This document shows, in pieces, positions 14,403 through 21,073 of a DNA stretch of 21,073 bases (positions are counted from its first letter, which is position 1; every line of letters begins with the position of its first letter). The position numbers and the translations under genes are program-made. The notes below the pieces were generated by a model, which saw nothing but the letters and a program-made list of their open reading frames with translations, searched no databases and was not told the DNA's origin. This stretch comes from Bacteroidota bacterium (lineage in GTDB: Bacteria > Bacteroidota > Bacteroidia > Flavobacteriales > Flavobacteriaceae): NCBI GenBank assembly GCA_023457535.1, contig JAEWLN010000131.1, forward strand, positions 1 to 21,073. The letters are read 5' to 3'.

Positions 14403-14466
14403 CCCGCTTTCCGCTGTATCTTTTGCGCCGCTCGCGCTTTGCAAAAGGATGCCGCTTCAATCGGGG
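14403..14466. repeat. REP-like hairpin repeat, copy A
   Basis: An imperfect inverted repeat in the 169-nt gap between ilvE and the E1 gene. CTTTTGC...GCAAAAG forms a 7-bp inner stem (14420-14426 with 14441-14447), flanked by CCCGCTTTCCGCTGTAT on the left and GATGCCGCTTCAATCGGGG on the right, which pair partly. Blocks 14405-14421 and 14447-14463 match the repeat at 9073-9122. I recall near-identical sequences scattered in flavobacterial genomes, so this is probably a dispersed REP. Confidence 0.65.
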
Positions 14467-14507
14467 CTGCAATTTGTACTGACATCACGCCAACCTACAA
14501 AATATTT

Positions 14508-14528
14508 AACCTTAAACTTTAAACCTCC
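14508..14528. repeat. heptad repeat at ilvE stop
   Basis: Three 7-bp units in a row, AACCTTA, AACTTTA, AACCTCC on the plus strand. The array spans the stop codon of ilvE, whose last three residues it encodes. On the coding strand it reads as RAGGTTT-like units, the same as those at 18459-18487 and 21014-21041. Confidence 0.6.
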
Positions 14529-15583
14529 ACATTTTCCACCGGCACGACCCATCCGAATTTATCTTTGATCTTTTGCATCTTGATCGCGTCGAGCGTCGAT
14601 TTAATGTCTTTGCCCACAGTTGCGTCGGCCGGGAAAGTGATCCTGATATCTTTGTACCCTATTTCTTCCACCGGCGCAATGGAAACCGCCGTTCCCACAC
14701 CAAATGCCTCTTCGAGCGTACCGTTTTCAAACGCCGATACGATTTCTGCCATCGTTACCACACGCTCTGTCACTTCAAAACCTTTGTCGCGCAGCAAATC
14801 GATTACGCTGAGTCGTGTAATTCCGGCCAGGATCGCTCCGTCAAGGCTGGGCGTTATGAATTTTCCATCGATTTTAAAAAAGATATTCATCGTGCCACAT
14901 TCCTGCACATTTTCAAAATTACGCGCGTCAAGCCACAAAACCTGGTCGTAGCCTTTGGATTTGGCAATCTCCGTCGGACGGATCGCCGCAGCGTAATTCC
15001 CGGCAGCCTTAGCTTCTCCTGTTCCGCCATTGGCTGCCCGGATGTACCTGGTCTCTGCCCACAATTTGATCGGTTTGGAAAAAAACGGGCCGCTTGGCGA
15101 GGCGAAGATGATGAATTTATACTGGGTCGCAGCGCGCATCCCGATAAACGCTTCATCGGCATACATGAACGGACGCAAATAAAGCGCGGATCCTTCATCG
15201 GTGGGTACCCAGGCTTTATCTATGGCAACCAGACGCTTGAGCGCTTCGACGAACAAACCTTCCGGAAAGGCTGGCATGCCCATGCGGTCTGCGCTGAAAT
15301 TGAGCCTTGCCGCATTTCGCTCCGGACGAAACACCACCGGTATGCCGTCCTTGCCCGACGTCGCTTTCAAACCTTCAAAAATGGCCTGCCCGTAATGCAA
15401 TGCCATGGCCGCCGGATGTGTCGATATGTTGCCCAACGGTTCGATCCGCGGATTGCGCCAGGCGCCGTTTTCGTAATCGCAGATAAACATGTGATCGGTA
15501 AAGACCGTTCCCATGACGCTCGAATTGAGGTCGATGCTTTTTTCGCGGCCGCTGTGGTGGATGGTTTCTTGAATGTTAATCAT
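14519..15583 (-). CDS. ilvE: branched-chain amino acid aminotransferase
   Basis: PLP class IV aminotransferase that interconverts Val, Leu and Ile with their 2-oxoacids. 354 residues, the length of the eukaryote/Bacteroidota-type (class II) enzyme. The PLP lysine is K192 in GGTGEAKAAGNYAAAI. ALHYGQAIFEGLKA, LYLRPFMYADE, and NVQECGTMNIFF are family motifs, and GTAVSIAPVEEIGYKD is the C-terminal active-site part. It begins 10 nt after the E2 stop, so the two are co-transcribed, and it supplies the oxoacid substrate of the E1/E2 complex. Its last codons (GAG GTT TAA) are part of a 7-bp periodic repeat at 14508-14528. Confidence 0.93.
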   Translation of the reverse strand: MINIQETIHHSGREKSIDLNSSVMGTVFTDHMFICDYENGAWRNPRIEPLGNISTHPAAMALHYGQAIFEGLKATSGKDGIPVVFRPERNAARLNFSADRMGMPAFPEGLFVEALKRLVAIDKAWVPTDEGSALYLRPFMYADEAFIGMRAATQYKFIIFASPSGPFFSKPIKLWAETRYIRAANGGTGEAKAAGNYAAAIRPTEIAKSKGYDQVLWLDARNFENVQECGTMNIFFKIDGKFITPSLDGAILAGITRLSVIDLLRDKGFEVTERVVTMAEIVSAFENGTLEEAFGVGTAVSIAPVEEIGYKDIRITFPADATVGKDIKSTLDAIKMQKIKDKFGWVVPVENVEV

Positions 15584-15593
15584 GGTAATAGTA

Positions 15594-16901
15594 TTATAAT
15601 GTGGTGTTGTAATCGAATTGTTCCAGGTAATCCCCTACCCTGCGCAGAAAGGAGCCGCCCAAAAAGCCATCCACGACGCGGTGGTCAAACGATAGGGAAA
15701 GGAACATCATGCTTCGGACCGCTATTTCATCGCCGTTTTCAGATTCGATGACCTCAGCCCTTTTTTTAATGATGCCAAAGGCGAGAATAGCTACTTCCGG
15801 CTGGTTGATGATCGGCGTGCCCATTAAACTGCCAAATGTTCCCACGTTCGAAATCGTAAACGTCGATCCCTGAACCTGGTCCGGCTTGAGCTTGTTGTTG
15901 CGCGAGGCATCTGCGAGCTGGTTGACATCCGAGGCTAGTGCAGCAAGACTTTTTTTATTCGCATTTTTGACTACCGGAACGATCAGGTTGCCACTCGGCA
16001 GCGCTGTTGCCATCCCGATATTGATGTCTTTGTGCACGATGATGTTCTTGCCGTCGACCGATGCGTTGATCATCGGGAAATCAGCGATCGCCCTGGCCAC
16101 CGCATCGACGAAGATCGGCGTGAACGTCAATTTTTCGTTGTGTTTTTGCGCAAATGCCTCTTTGTTGGCGTTTCTCCAATGGACCAGATTTGTCACATCG
16201 GCTTCGATATAGGAAGTCACGTGCGGCGCGGTTTGTTTCGAATAAACCATGTGCCCGGCAATCATCTGGCGCATGCGGTCCATTTCCACTACGCGGTCGT
16301 TTTGGCGTGCCGTAACTTTTGGCGCGCTGTATCCGAAATTCTCGTAAGATGCTTTAAGAGTTGGGGTTTGGGGGTTGGAATTTTCGCGTCTGATGGGATA
16401 TTTCCGGTTTTTCAAATAGTGGAAAACGTCGCTTTTCTGGATTCGTCCATTGGTGCCAGAGCCCGGAATGCTTTGCACTTCTTCAAGCGACAGGTTCTCT
16501 TTTTGCGCGATGGAAATGATCAATGGGGAAAGGAATGCGTCCGGACTACTTTGCAGTTGTCGGTTGCCGGTTGTTGGTTTCTGGTTTGGAGACGCTGAAA
16601 CAAGTTCAGCGTCTGGGCTGTTGGTCCCTGCTTTCGTTTGACGTTCTGCGCCGGACGTCACACCATCGGTCTCGATCAACGCCAATACTTCGCCTACTTT
16701 CACCACATCATCTTTCGAAAAACGAATTTCGGCAACCACGCCTGATACCGGACTCGGCACATCGTTGTCTACCTTATCGGTGGCGACCTCAACAATCGTC
16801 TCCTCGGCCATAACGCGATCGCCGACATTTTTAAGCCAGTTAATGATGGTTGCCTCTGTGATGCTCTCGCCCATTTTGGGCATTTTGAATTCTATTATCA
16901 T
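15594..16901 (-). CDS. dihydrolipoamide acyltransferase E2 (branched-chain type)
   Basis: Core acyltransferase of a 2-oxoacid dehydrogenase complex: it takes the acyl group made by E1 on its lipoyl arm and passes it to CoA. 435 residues from ATG at 16901. A 15-residue longer frame exists but is made of heptad repeat sequence, while MIIEFKMPKMGESITEATI is the standard family start. One lipoyl domain (1-80, lipoyl lysine K43 in VATDKVDND), a subunit-binding domain (about 122-160, SPLIISIAQKENLSLEEVQSIPGSGTNGRIQKSDV), and the catalytic domain (about 200-435) with SFDHRVVDGFLGG. The linker at about 84-120 is unusual: it is encoded by 7-bp repeats and a palindrome. Context with E1 and ilvE points to branched-chain substrates. 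Confidence 0.93.
   Translation of the reverse strand: MIIEFKMPKMGESITEATIINWLKNVGDRVMAEETIVEVATDKVDNDVPSPVSGVVAEIRFSKDDVVKVGEVLALIETDGVTSGAERQTKAGTNSPDAELVSASPNQKPTTGNRQLQSSPDAFLSPLIISIAQKENLSLEEVQSIPGSGTNGRIQKSDVFHYLKNRKYPIRRENSNPQTPTLKASYENFGYSAPKVTARQNDRVVEMDRMRQMIAGHMVYSKQTAPHVTSYIEADVTNLVHWRNANKEAFAQKHNEKLTFTPIFVDAVARAIADFPMINASVDGKNIIVHKDINIGMATALPSGNLIVPVVKNANKKSLAALASDVNQLADASRNNKLKPDQVQGSTFTISNVGTFGSLMGTPIINQPEVAILAFGIIKKRAEVIESENGDEIAVRSMMFLSLSFDHRVVDGFLGGSFLRRVGDYLEQFDYNTTL
16359..16379. repeat. heptads in second E2 linker
   Basis: Three 7-bp units on the plus strand, AGTTGGG, GTTTGGG, GGTTGGA, inside the E2 coding sequence. They encode part of the linker between the subunit-binding and catalytic domains (NSNPQTPTLK). 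Confidence 0.5.
16554..16588. repeat. five 7-bp repeats inside the E2 linker
   Basis: Five adjacent heptads on the plus strand: CAGTTGT, CGGTTGC, CGGTTGT, TGGTTTC, TGGTTTG. They code for part of the linker after the lipoyl domain (NQKPTTGNRQLQ) and abut the palindrome at 16590-16614. The period of 7 is not a codon multiple, so this is a DNA-level repeat rather than a protein repeat. Confidence 0.7.
16590..16614. repeat. 10-bp perfect palindrome in E2 coding sequence
   Basis: AGACGCTGAA (16590-16599) and TTCAGCGTCT (16605-16614) are perfect inverted repeats around ACAAG. The CTGAAACAAGTTCAG centre is a sequence I recall as a widespread dispersed palindrome in bacterial genomes. Here it is read in frame as DAELVSAS in the E2 linker. 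Confidence 0.7.
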
Positions 16902-16905
16902 ACTT

Positions 16906-16940
16906 GATGTCGAACGTCGAATGTAAAATGTCAAACGATA
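16906..16940. repeat. heptad repeats upstream of the E2 start
   Basis: Five 7-bp units on the plus strand: GATGTCG, AACGTCG, AATGTAA, AATGTCA, AACGATA. They begin 5 nt from the E2 ATG. The rest of the 122-nt gap to paaY (16941-17000) shows nothing recognisable. Confidence 0.6.
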
Positions 16941-17000
16941 TCGCAAACGACGACTATTTTTATTTTTTCGCAGCCGATGTCAATGTTTTCGCGTCGTTCT

Positions 17001-17023
17001 CGTTCGACGTTTGACCTTCGACT
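17001..17023. repeat. heptad repeats at the paaY-like stop
   Basis: Units CGTTCGA, CGTTTGA, CCTTCGA and a partial fourth on the plus strand, ending at the stop codon of the hexapeptide-repeat gene. Same type as 17676-17703. Confidence 0.55.
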
Positions 17024-17620
17024 TTATTTCTTTCTAAATTGTTCCAATGTTTGGTAAAACGTTTCCTGCGTCGGGCGATTCGCCGGGATTTCGCGCAACG
17101 GCTCTACAGCTTTCAAGGTTTCGTACAATTCCGATGGCAATTTTTGATACAATTCGGTGCCTTTGGTCTTCCACGCGATCATGTCGTCCGAAACCTGCCT
17201 GACGATTTGCGCCGGATTACCAACAACGAGCGATCGCGCCGGGATTTTCATCTCTGACCGGACAAAACTGAGCGCACCTATGATGCATTCATCGCCGATT
17301 TCCGCATCGTCCATAATCACCGCGTTCATCCCGATCAGGCAATTTTTGCCAAGGTTTGCACCGTGAATGATTGCCCCGTGCCCAACATGCGCGCCTGCTT
17401 TCAAGACAATGTCCTTGCCCGGGAACATGTGGATCGTGCAATTTTCCTGCACATTGCAACCGTCCTCGATCACAATGCCGCCCCAATCACCGCGAATCGC
17501 CGCACCCGGCCCGACATACACGTTCCTGCCGATGATGACATTGCCGGTAACGGCCGCTTGCGGATGAATGAAGCTGCTTTCGTGGATGACGGGAATGAAC
17601 CCTTTAAATTCGTAAACCAT
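17024..17620 (-). CDS. paaY: PaaY-like gamma-carbonic anhydrase fold protein
   Basis: 198 residues of left-handed beta-helix hexapeptide repeats (TGNVIIGRNVYVGPGAAIRGDWG...), the length and start of PaaY, a thioesterase of the phenylacetate pathway that recycles CoA from dead-end intermediates. The metal-binding histidines H64 (CTIHMFPG), H81 and H86 (HVGHGAIIHG) are all present with the family spacing, as is RGDW at 43-46. A helical C-terminal tail (about 150-198) follows. It lies 85 nt after an enoyl-CoA hydratase gene and next to paaZ, which supports the paaY name over a generic gamma-carbonic anhydrase such as YrdA. Confidence 0.8.
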   Translation of the reverse strand: MVYEFKGFIPVIHESSFIHPQAAVTGNVIIGRNVYVGPGAAIRGDWGGIVIEDGCNVQENCTIHMFPGKDIVLKAGAHVGHGAIIHGANLGKNCLIGMNAVIMDDAEIGDECIIGALSFVRSEMKIPARSLVVGNPAQIVRQVSDDMIAWKTKGTELYQKLPSELYETLKAVEPLREIPANRPTQETFYQTLEQFRKK

Positions 17621-17675
17621 TTTGTCGAATGTCTAATTCCAATGTCAAACGAATCCCGAAACCTAAGCTTAAGCC

Positions 17676-17703
17676 CGTTCGACGTTCGACATTGGACGTT
17701 CGG
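17676..17703. repeat. heptad repeats at the hydratase stop
   Basis: CGTTCGA, CGTTCGA, CATTGGA, CGTTCGG in a row, ending 2 nt from the stop codon of the 17706-18455 gene. A looser set of similar units (TGTCGAA, TGTCTAA, TGTCAAA) lies at 17623-17651, next to the paaY start codon. Confidence 0.6.
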
Positions 17704-17705
17704 CC

Positions 17706-18455
17706 TTATTTAAATTTTTCTAATGTTTTCTTCGTAAACTCACTCAACACCAACCTTCCCGAAATCGCGGCGCGTTCGGCCAACAGTTGGTCCCAATCGT
17801 CGGTTCCTTTCCAAAAGATTTGCTTCATTTCGCGCATCGCCTCCGGATTGTAGGTGCACAAATGTTTGGCAAATGATTCCACCTTGGCGTCCATTTCCTC
17901 GATCGATTCAAAAACTTCGGCAAACAAGCCTTTGCTTCTGGCCCATTCGGCTTCGTAGAAATTGTTGGCGTCGATGGCGATCTGCGAGGTCGCCGAAACA
18001 CCCATTTTTCTTTCAATCGCCGGACTCACTACAAACGGCCCGATGCCTACATTGAGTTCACTCAACTTTATCGCTGCAAATTTGGTGGCAAAGCAATAAT
18101 CGGTTGCCGCCGCAATACCTACGCCACCACCTACGGTTTTGCCCTGGATGCGTCCGATGATGAATTTCGGGCAACGACGCATCGCGTTGATCACATTGGC
18201 AAACCCCGAGAAAAACACCTTTCCGGTCGCCGCGTCGTTGATGGTGATGAGCTCCTTGAAACTTGCCCCGGCGCAAAATGTACGCTCGCCGCCGGATTTG
18301 AGGATGATGACTTTGACCTCGTCGTTGCTGCCAACGTCAGTGATCGTTTGCGCCAATTGCGCGAGGATTGTTCCGGGCAAGGAATTTTGTTCCGGGTGGA
18401 AAAACTCGATCGTGGCGATTGAATTTTGTATGCTTTGTTTTACGTATGCTTCCAT
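17706..18455 (-). CDS. enoyl-CoA hydratase/isomerase family protein
   Basis: 249 residues of the crotonase fold. The oxyanion-hole segments are TFCAGASFKEL (59-69) and GKTVGGGVGIAAATDY (105-120). Of the two catalytic glutamates of classical hydratases, the one in GGCE is replaced by Gly113, while the one in the PE position is kept as E133 (LSELNVGIGP). So it may be an isomerase or a hydratase with a different acid-base pair. Between paaZ and paaY the best guess is a PaaF/PaaG-type step in phenylacetate breakdown; a methylglutaconyl-CoA hydratase of leucine breakdown is the alternative, given the branched-chain genes downstream. It starts 60 nt after paaZ. Confidence 0.85.
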   Translation of the reverse strand: MEAYVKQSIQNSIATIEFFHPEQNSLPGTILAQLAQTITDVGSNDEVKVIILKSGGERTFCAGASFKELITINDAATGKVFFSGFANVINAMRRCPKFIIGRIQGKTVGGGVGIAAATDYCFATKFAAIKLSELNVGIGPFVVSPAIERKMGVSATSQIAIDANNFYEAEWARSKGLFAEVFESIEEMDAKVESFAKHLCTYNPEAMREMKQIFWKGTDDWDQLLAERAAISGRLVLSEFTKKTLEKFK

Positions 18456-18458
18456 TGT

Positions 18459-18487
18459 AAGGTTTGAAAGTTTAAGGTTTAAAGTTT
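18459..18487. repeat. heptad repeats upstream of the hydratase start
   Basis: AAGGTTT, then after one G, AAAGTTT, AAGGTTT, AAAGTTT, starting 3 nt from the hydratase ATG. Downstream, AAGTTTC (18482-18488) and GAAACTT (18496-18502) could form a weak 7-bp hairpin in the gap to paaZ. Confidence 0.6.
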
Positions 18488-18515
18488 CGTAAGCTGAAAC
18501 TTAATCCTGGAACTG

Positions 18516-21008
18516 TTATAATATTCCGAATTGCGTGAAATGATGCGCAAAATGCTTGTTCGCAAGCAAATCCCACTCGAATTTATCCATCATTCCAAAC
18601 ACCACATTCAAGGTGCGGGCATCCGGGTTCTGCCTGAAGTATTGCTCGTACGATTCCATCGCTTCGACGAGTTTGGCCTTGGCCGCGTCGAGGTTTTCAT
18701 GTCGTAAATCCTCGTTTTCACCCTTTTTCATGAGCGGATGCTGGTGGAATTGCGGCATTGGTCGGTGATTGAAAATCGTCTCGCGGAATTTGGGCAGATG
18801 CTCCTCGGGCGTGACGATCTCAAAACCTGCACGCTCGCCGGTCGCAAAACGGTATTGGTCTTCCATGTGCTCGACCAGATGCTGCGGCGTCATCGTGCCC
18901 CAATTGGCTTTGTGGTTAACGGTAAGCCGGGTCAGATATTCATTGATGTTGCTTTTGTTGATTTCCTTGAACGGCGAACGTTTTTGTACCATCGTCAGGA
19001 TCGTCGCTACTGCGGTCAGCTCATCGTTTTGATCAAAAACCTCAACGAACCATTTGACAATCCCGCTCGGCAATTGCTCACCCACGTGGTCGCGCTCGAT
19101 TTTTTGTTTGCACGTAAGCCTGACATACATCGTGTCGTTGTGGTAAATCGGACGTAAAAATCTGCATTCCTCGAGCCCGTAATTCGCGGCGACCGGGCCT
19201 TTGTTCGGCCAGACGAAAAGCCCTGCTGCGGCGGCCAGGATAAAGTAGCCGTGCGCGGTGCGTTTTTCGAAAATGCTTCCTTTGAGCGATGTAACATCGG
19301 TGTGCGCATAGAAATGGTCCCACGTCAGGTTGGCAAAATTGATGATGTCGGTATCGGTGACGGTGCGTTTATGCGTTTTAAGCGACATGCCCGGCTCGAT
19401 GTCGTCCCAGTAATATTGGAACGGATGCAGATCGGATTCTTTGTATGCCGAATTCGGTTGATAAATTCCCGTGATTTCAGTCAATGTAGTCGGCGAACCC
19501 TGTACCGCGCAGCGCTGCATATAATGCTTGATGCCGCGCACACCGCCCATTTCCTCGCCGCCGCCCGCGCGTCCGGGGCCGCCGTGAACCAGTTGCGGCA
19601 ATGGCGATCCGTGGCCGGTGCTTTGCTTGGCGTTTTCGCGGTTCAAGACGAGAATCCTGCCATGGTGCGAAGCCGCATTGATAACATAATCCTTGGCGAT
19701 TTGATCTGAATGGGTCACAATCGACGAAACGAGAGAGCCTTTGCCCATCTTGGCCAGATCAACCGCTTCATCCATATTTTTATACGGCATGATCGTCGCA
19801 ACGGGTCCGAAAGCTTCGGTTTCGTGGACAAGTGTATTTTTGAACGGCTCGTCTTCGCGCAACACCATCGGGCTGATGAATGCGCCTTTGTGTGCATCGG
19901 CGCCAACGGTTGCGATCTTATCGTAATCGCCGTAAACGATGGCCGCGGTTTTGGCGATCTCACGCGTGCGCATTTTGACCTCCTCAACCTGATCGGTGGA
20001 TACGAGCGATCCCATGCGGACTTCCTTAAGCCGTGGGTCGCCGATCGTGACCTTATCGAGCGCCTTTCCGAGTGCGATCTGTACATCTTCGACTAATTTT
20101 TCAGGAACAATGATGCGCCGGATCGCCGTACATTTCTGCCCGCATTTGACCGTCATTTCCGATCTTACGGCATTGACGAACAAATCGAATTCAGGCGTGC
20201 CCGGAACGGCATCTTCGCCCAGAATCGAGCAATTGAGCGAATCGGCTTCCATGTTGAACGGCACCGATTCGGAAATGATTCTCGGATGCGCCTTGAGTTT
20301 CCTTCCCGTATCAGCCGATCCGGTAAACGTCACGACATCCTGCGATTCGACGAAATCCAGCAAGTTGTTTGCGGATCCGCAAATGAGCTGCAGCGCGCCT
20401 TCAGGCAAAATCCCCGATGCGATGATCTCCCTGACGACGGCTTCGGTCAGATAAGACGTCGAAGTTGCAGGTTTGACCACTGCGGGCATTCCGGCCATCC
20501 AGTTCACGGCGCATTTCTCGAGCATGCCCCAGATTGGGAAATTGAATGCATTGATGTGCACGGCCACGCCCGGTTTCGGGACCAGGATGTGATGCGCCAT
20601 GAAGCGTCCGCCACGCGACAGGTCGATCGGGTCGCCCTCTACGTCATAGGGTTGGTTCGGGAACAATTTGCGCAGCGAGGCATTGGCGAACAGATTGCCG
20701 AATCCACCCTCGATATCGATCCACGAATCGACGCGTGTGGCGCCCGTTCGGTAGCTGAGGTCATAAAATTGCTCTTTGCGTTTGGTCAGGTACAGCGCCA
20801 GTTTCTTGATCATATTGCCGCGCTCCTGGAACGTCATCCTGCGCAGTTTTTCGCCGCCTTTGGTGCGTCCGTAATGCAAAATCTCTTCGAAGTTCAGGCC
20901 TTCGGTTGATGCATGGCCGATGTTTTCGCCCGTCACCGAATCAAATAACGGCACGCCTTGTCCGTTGCCTTCCGTCCAGTGTCCGTTAACGTAATTTCCT
21001 AGTTTCAT
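18516..21008 (-). CDS. paaZ: bifunctional PaaZ with extra C-terminal DinB-like domain
   Basis: Ring-cleavage enzyme of phenylacetate degradation: a MaoC-like hydratase opens oxepin-CoA and the aldehyde dehydrogenase oxidises the resulting semialdehyde. The dehydrogenase part (1-~515) has E254 in FNMEADSLN and C293 in KCGQKCTA, which align with E256 and C295 of the E. coli enzyme. The hydratase part (~525-680) has WDHFYAHTD, with D564 and H569. E. coli PaaZ ends near 681, but this one is 830 residues: the last ~150 include MTPQHLVEHMEDQYRFATGE and FEWDLLANKHFAHHFTQFGIL, which resemble DUF1569 of the DinB superfamily. It is first in the minus-strand block; its promoter should lie near the right edge, but no clear -33/-7 pair is visible. 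Confidence 0.93.
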   Translation of the reverse strand: MKLGNYVNGHWTEGNGQGVPLFDSVTGENIGHASTEGLNFEEILHYGRTKGGEKLRRMTFQERGNMIKKLALYLTKRKEQFYDLSYRTGATRVDSWIDIEGGFGNLFANASLRKLFPNQPYDVEGDPIDLSRGGRFMAHHILVPKPGVAVHINAFNFPIWGMLEKCAVNWMAGMPAVVKPATSTSYLTEAVVREIIASGILPEGALQLICGSANNLLDFVESQDVVTFTGSADTGRKLKAHPRIISESVPFNMEADSLNCSILGEDAVPGTPEFDLFVNAVRSEMTVKCGQKCTAIRRIIVPEKLVEDVQIALGKALDKVTIGDPRLKEVRMGSLVSTDQVEEVKMRTREIAKTAAIVYGDYDKIATVGADAHKGAFISPMVLREDEPFKNTLVHETEAFGPVATIMPYKNMDEAVDLAKMGKGSLVSSIVTHSDQIAKDYVINAASHHGRILVLNRENAKQSTGHGSPLPQLVHGGPGRAGGGEEMGGVRGIKHYMQRCAVQGSPTTLTEITGIYQPNSAYKESDLHPFQYYWDDIEPGMSLKTHKRTVTDTDIINFANLTWDHFYAHTDVTSLKGSIFEKRTAHGYFILAAAAGLFVWPNKGPVAANYGLEECRFLRPIYHNDTMYVRLTCKQKIERDHVGEQLPSGIVKWFVEVFDQNDELTAVATILTMVQKRSPFKEINKSNINEYLTRLTVNHKANWGTMTPQHLVEHMEDQYRFATGERAGFEIVTPEEHLPKFRETIFNHRPMPQFHQHPLMKKGENEDLRHENLDAAKAKLVEAMESYEQYFRQNPDARTLNVVFGMMDKFEWDLLANKHFAHHFTQFGIL

Positions 21009-21013
21009 ATTTT

Positions 21014-21041
21014 TTGGTTCAAGGTTTAAGGTTCAAGGTTT
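21014..21041. repeat. heptad repeats upstream of the paaZ start
   Basis: Four exact-phase 7-bp units: TTGGTTC, AAGGTTT, AAGGTTC, AAGGTTT, starting 6 nt from the paaZ ATG. Inverted-looking units (AACTTTA, AACTTCA) continue at 21045-21058. Confidence 0.7.
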
Positions 21042-21073
21042 CACAACTTTAAACTTCAAACTAATTAACGTTT

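Noticed and set aside
13705..14568. 287-codon plus-strand open frame
   Set aside because: Antisense to E1 and running through the REP-like repeat; no domain or signal.
14573..15751. 392-codon plus-strand open frame
   Set aside because: Antisense to ilvE and the end of E2, which carry full active-site motifs. Long antisense frames are expected in this codon-biased DNA.
16902..16946. N-terminal extension of E2 from the upstream ATG at 16946
   Set aside because: The 15 extra codons are made of the heptad repeat, and the family start motif is at 16901.

Overview
The window looks like chromosomal DNA from a Bacteroidota bacterium, most likely Flavobacteriaceae (Flavobacterium-like). The evidence is a type IX secretion sorting domain, a near-perfect Bacteroidota promoter (TTG-N19-TAGATTTG), the absence of Shine-Dalgarno sites, an MbnP-like lipoprotein, a fused E1 alpha-beta 2-oxoacid dehydrogenase and a PaaZ with an added C-terminal domain. 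No tRNA, rRNA, insertion sequence, integrase or CRISPR array was seen.

Layout. 1-662 (minus): a Cys-rich small envelope protein (GTG start) followed by the N-terminus of an MbnP-like lipoprotein cut by the window edge. 785-1628 (plus): two small secreted proteins, the second with a clear promoter, ending at a bidirectional terminator. 1676-4842 (minus): a tightly packed trio, ACC deaminase/D-cysteine desulfhydrase-like enzyme, GH73-LysM lipoprotein, and hemL, joined by an 8-nt overlap and a 1-nt gap. 4915-6750 (minus) and 6943-8523 (plus): two divergent surface proteins, one with a T9SS sorting domain and one tail-fibre-like. 8520-9053: a small HExxH protein divergent from a DUF5522 protein. 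9190-11892 (plus): a eukaryote-type urocanate hydratase, a 56-residue membrane protein and a DUF4136 lipoprotein.

11893-12285 has no convincing gene but holds two copies of a 136-bp element, 12 mismatches apart, 181 bp out of phase, with an invariant 42-bp core and palindromic ends. This is the most unusual non-coding structure here.

12286-21008 (minus) is a co-oriented metabolic block read right to left: paaZ, an enoyl-CoA hydratase family gene, paaY-like hexapeptide protein, E2 acyltransferase, branched-chain aminotransferase and fused E1. It joins a phenylacetate-type ring-cleavage step with branched-chain 2-oxoacid oxidation, both of which feed acyl-CoA. Degenerate 7-bp periodic repeats sit at the start or stop codons of most genes in this block. 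The same kind of heptads, with a 10-bp perfect palindrome, lie in frame inside the E2 linker. Two copies of a REP-like hairpin sequence lie at 9069-9123 and 14403-14466.

All assignments are by reading and recall of families; no database search was run.
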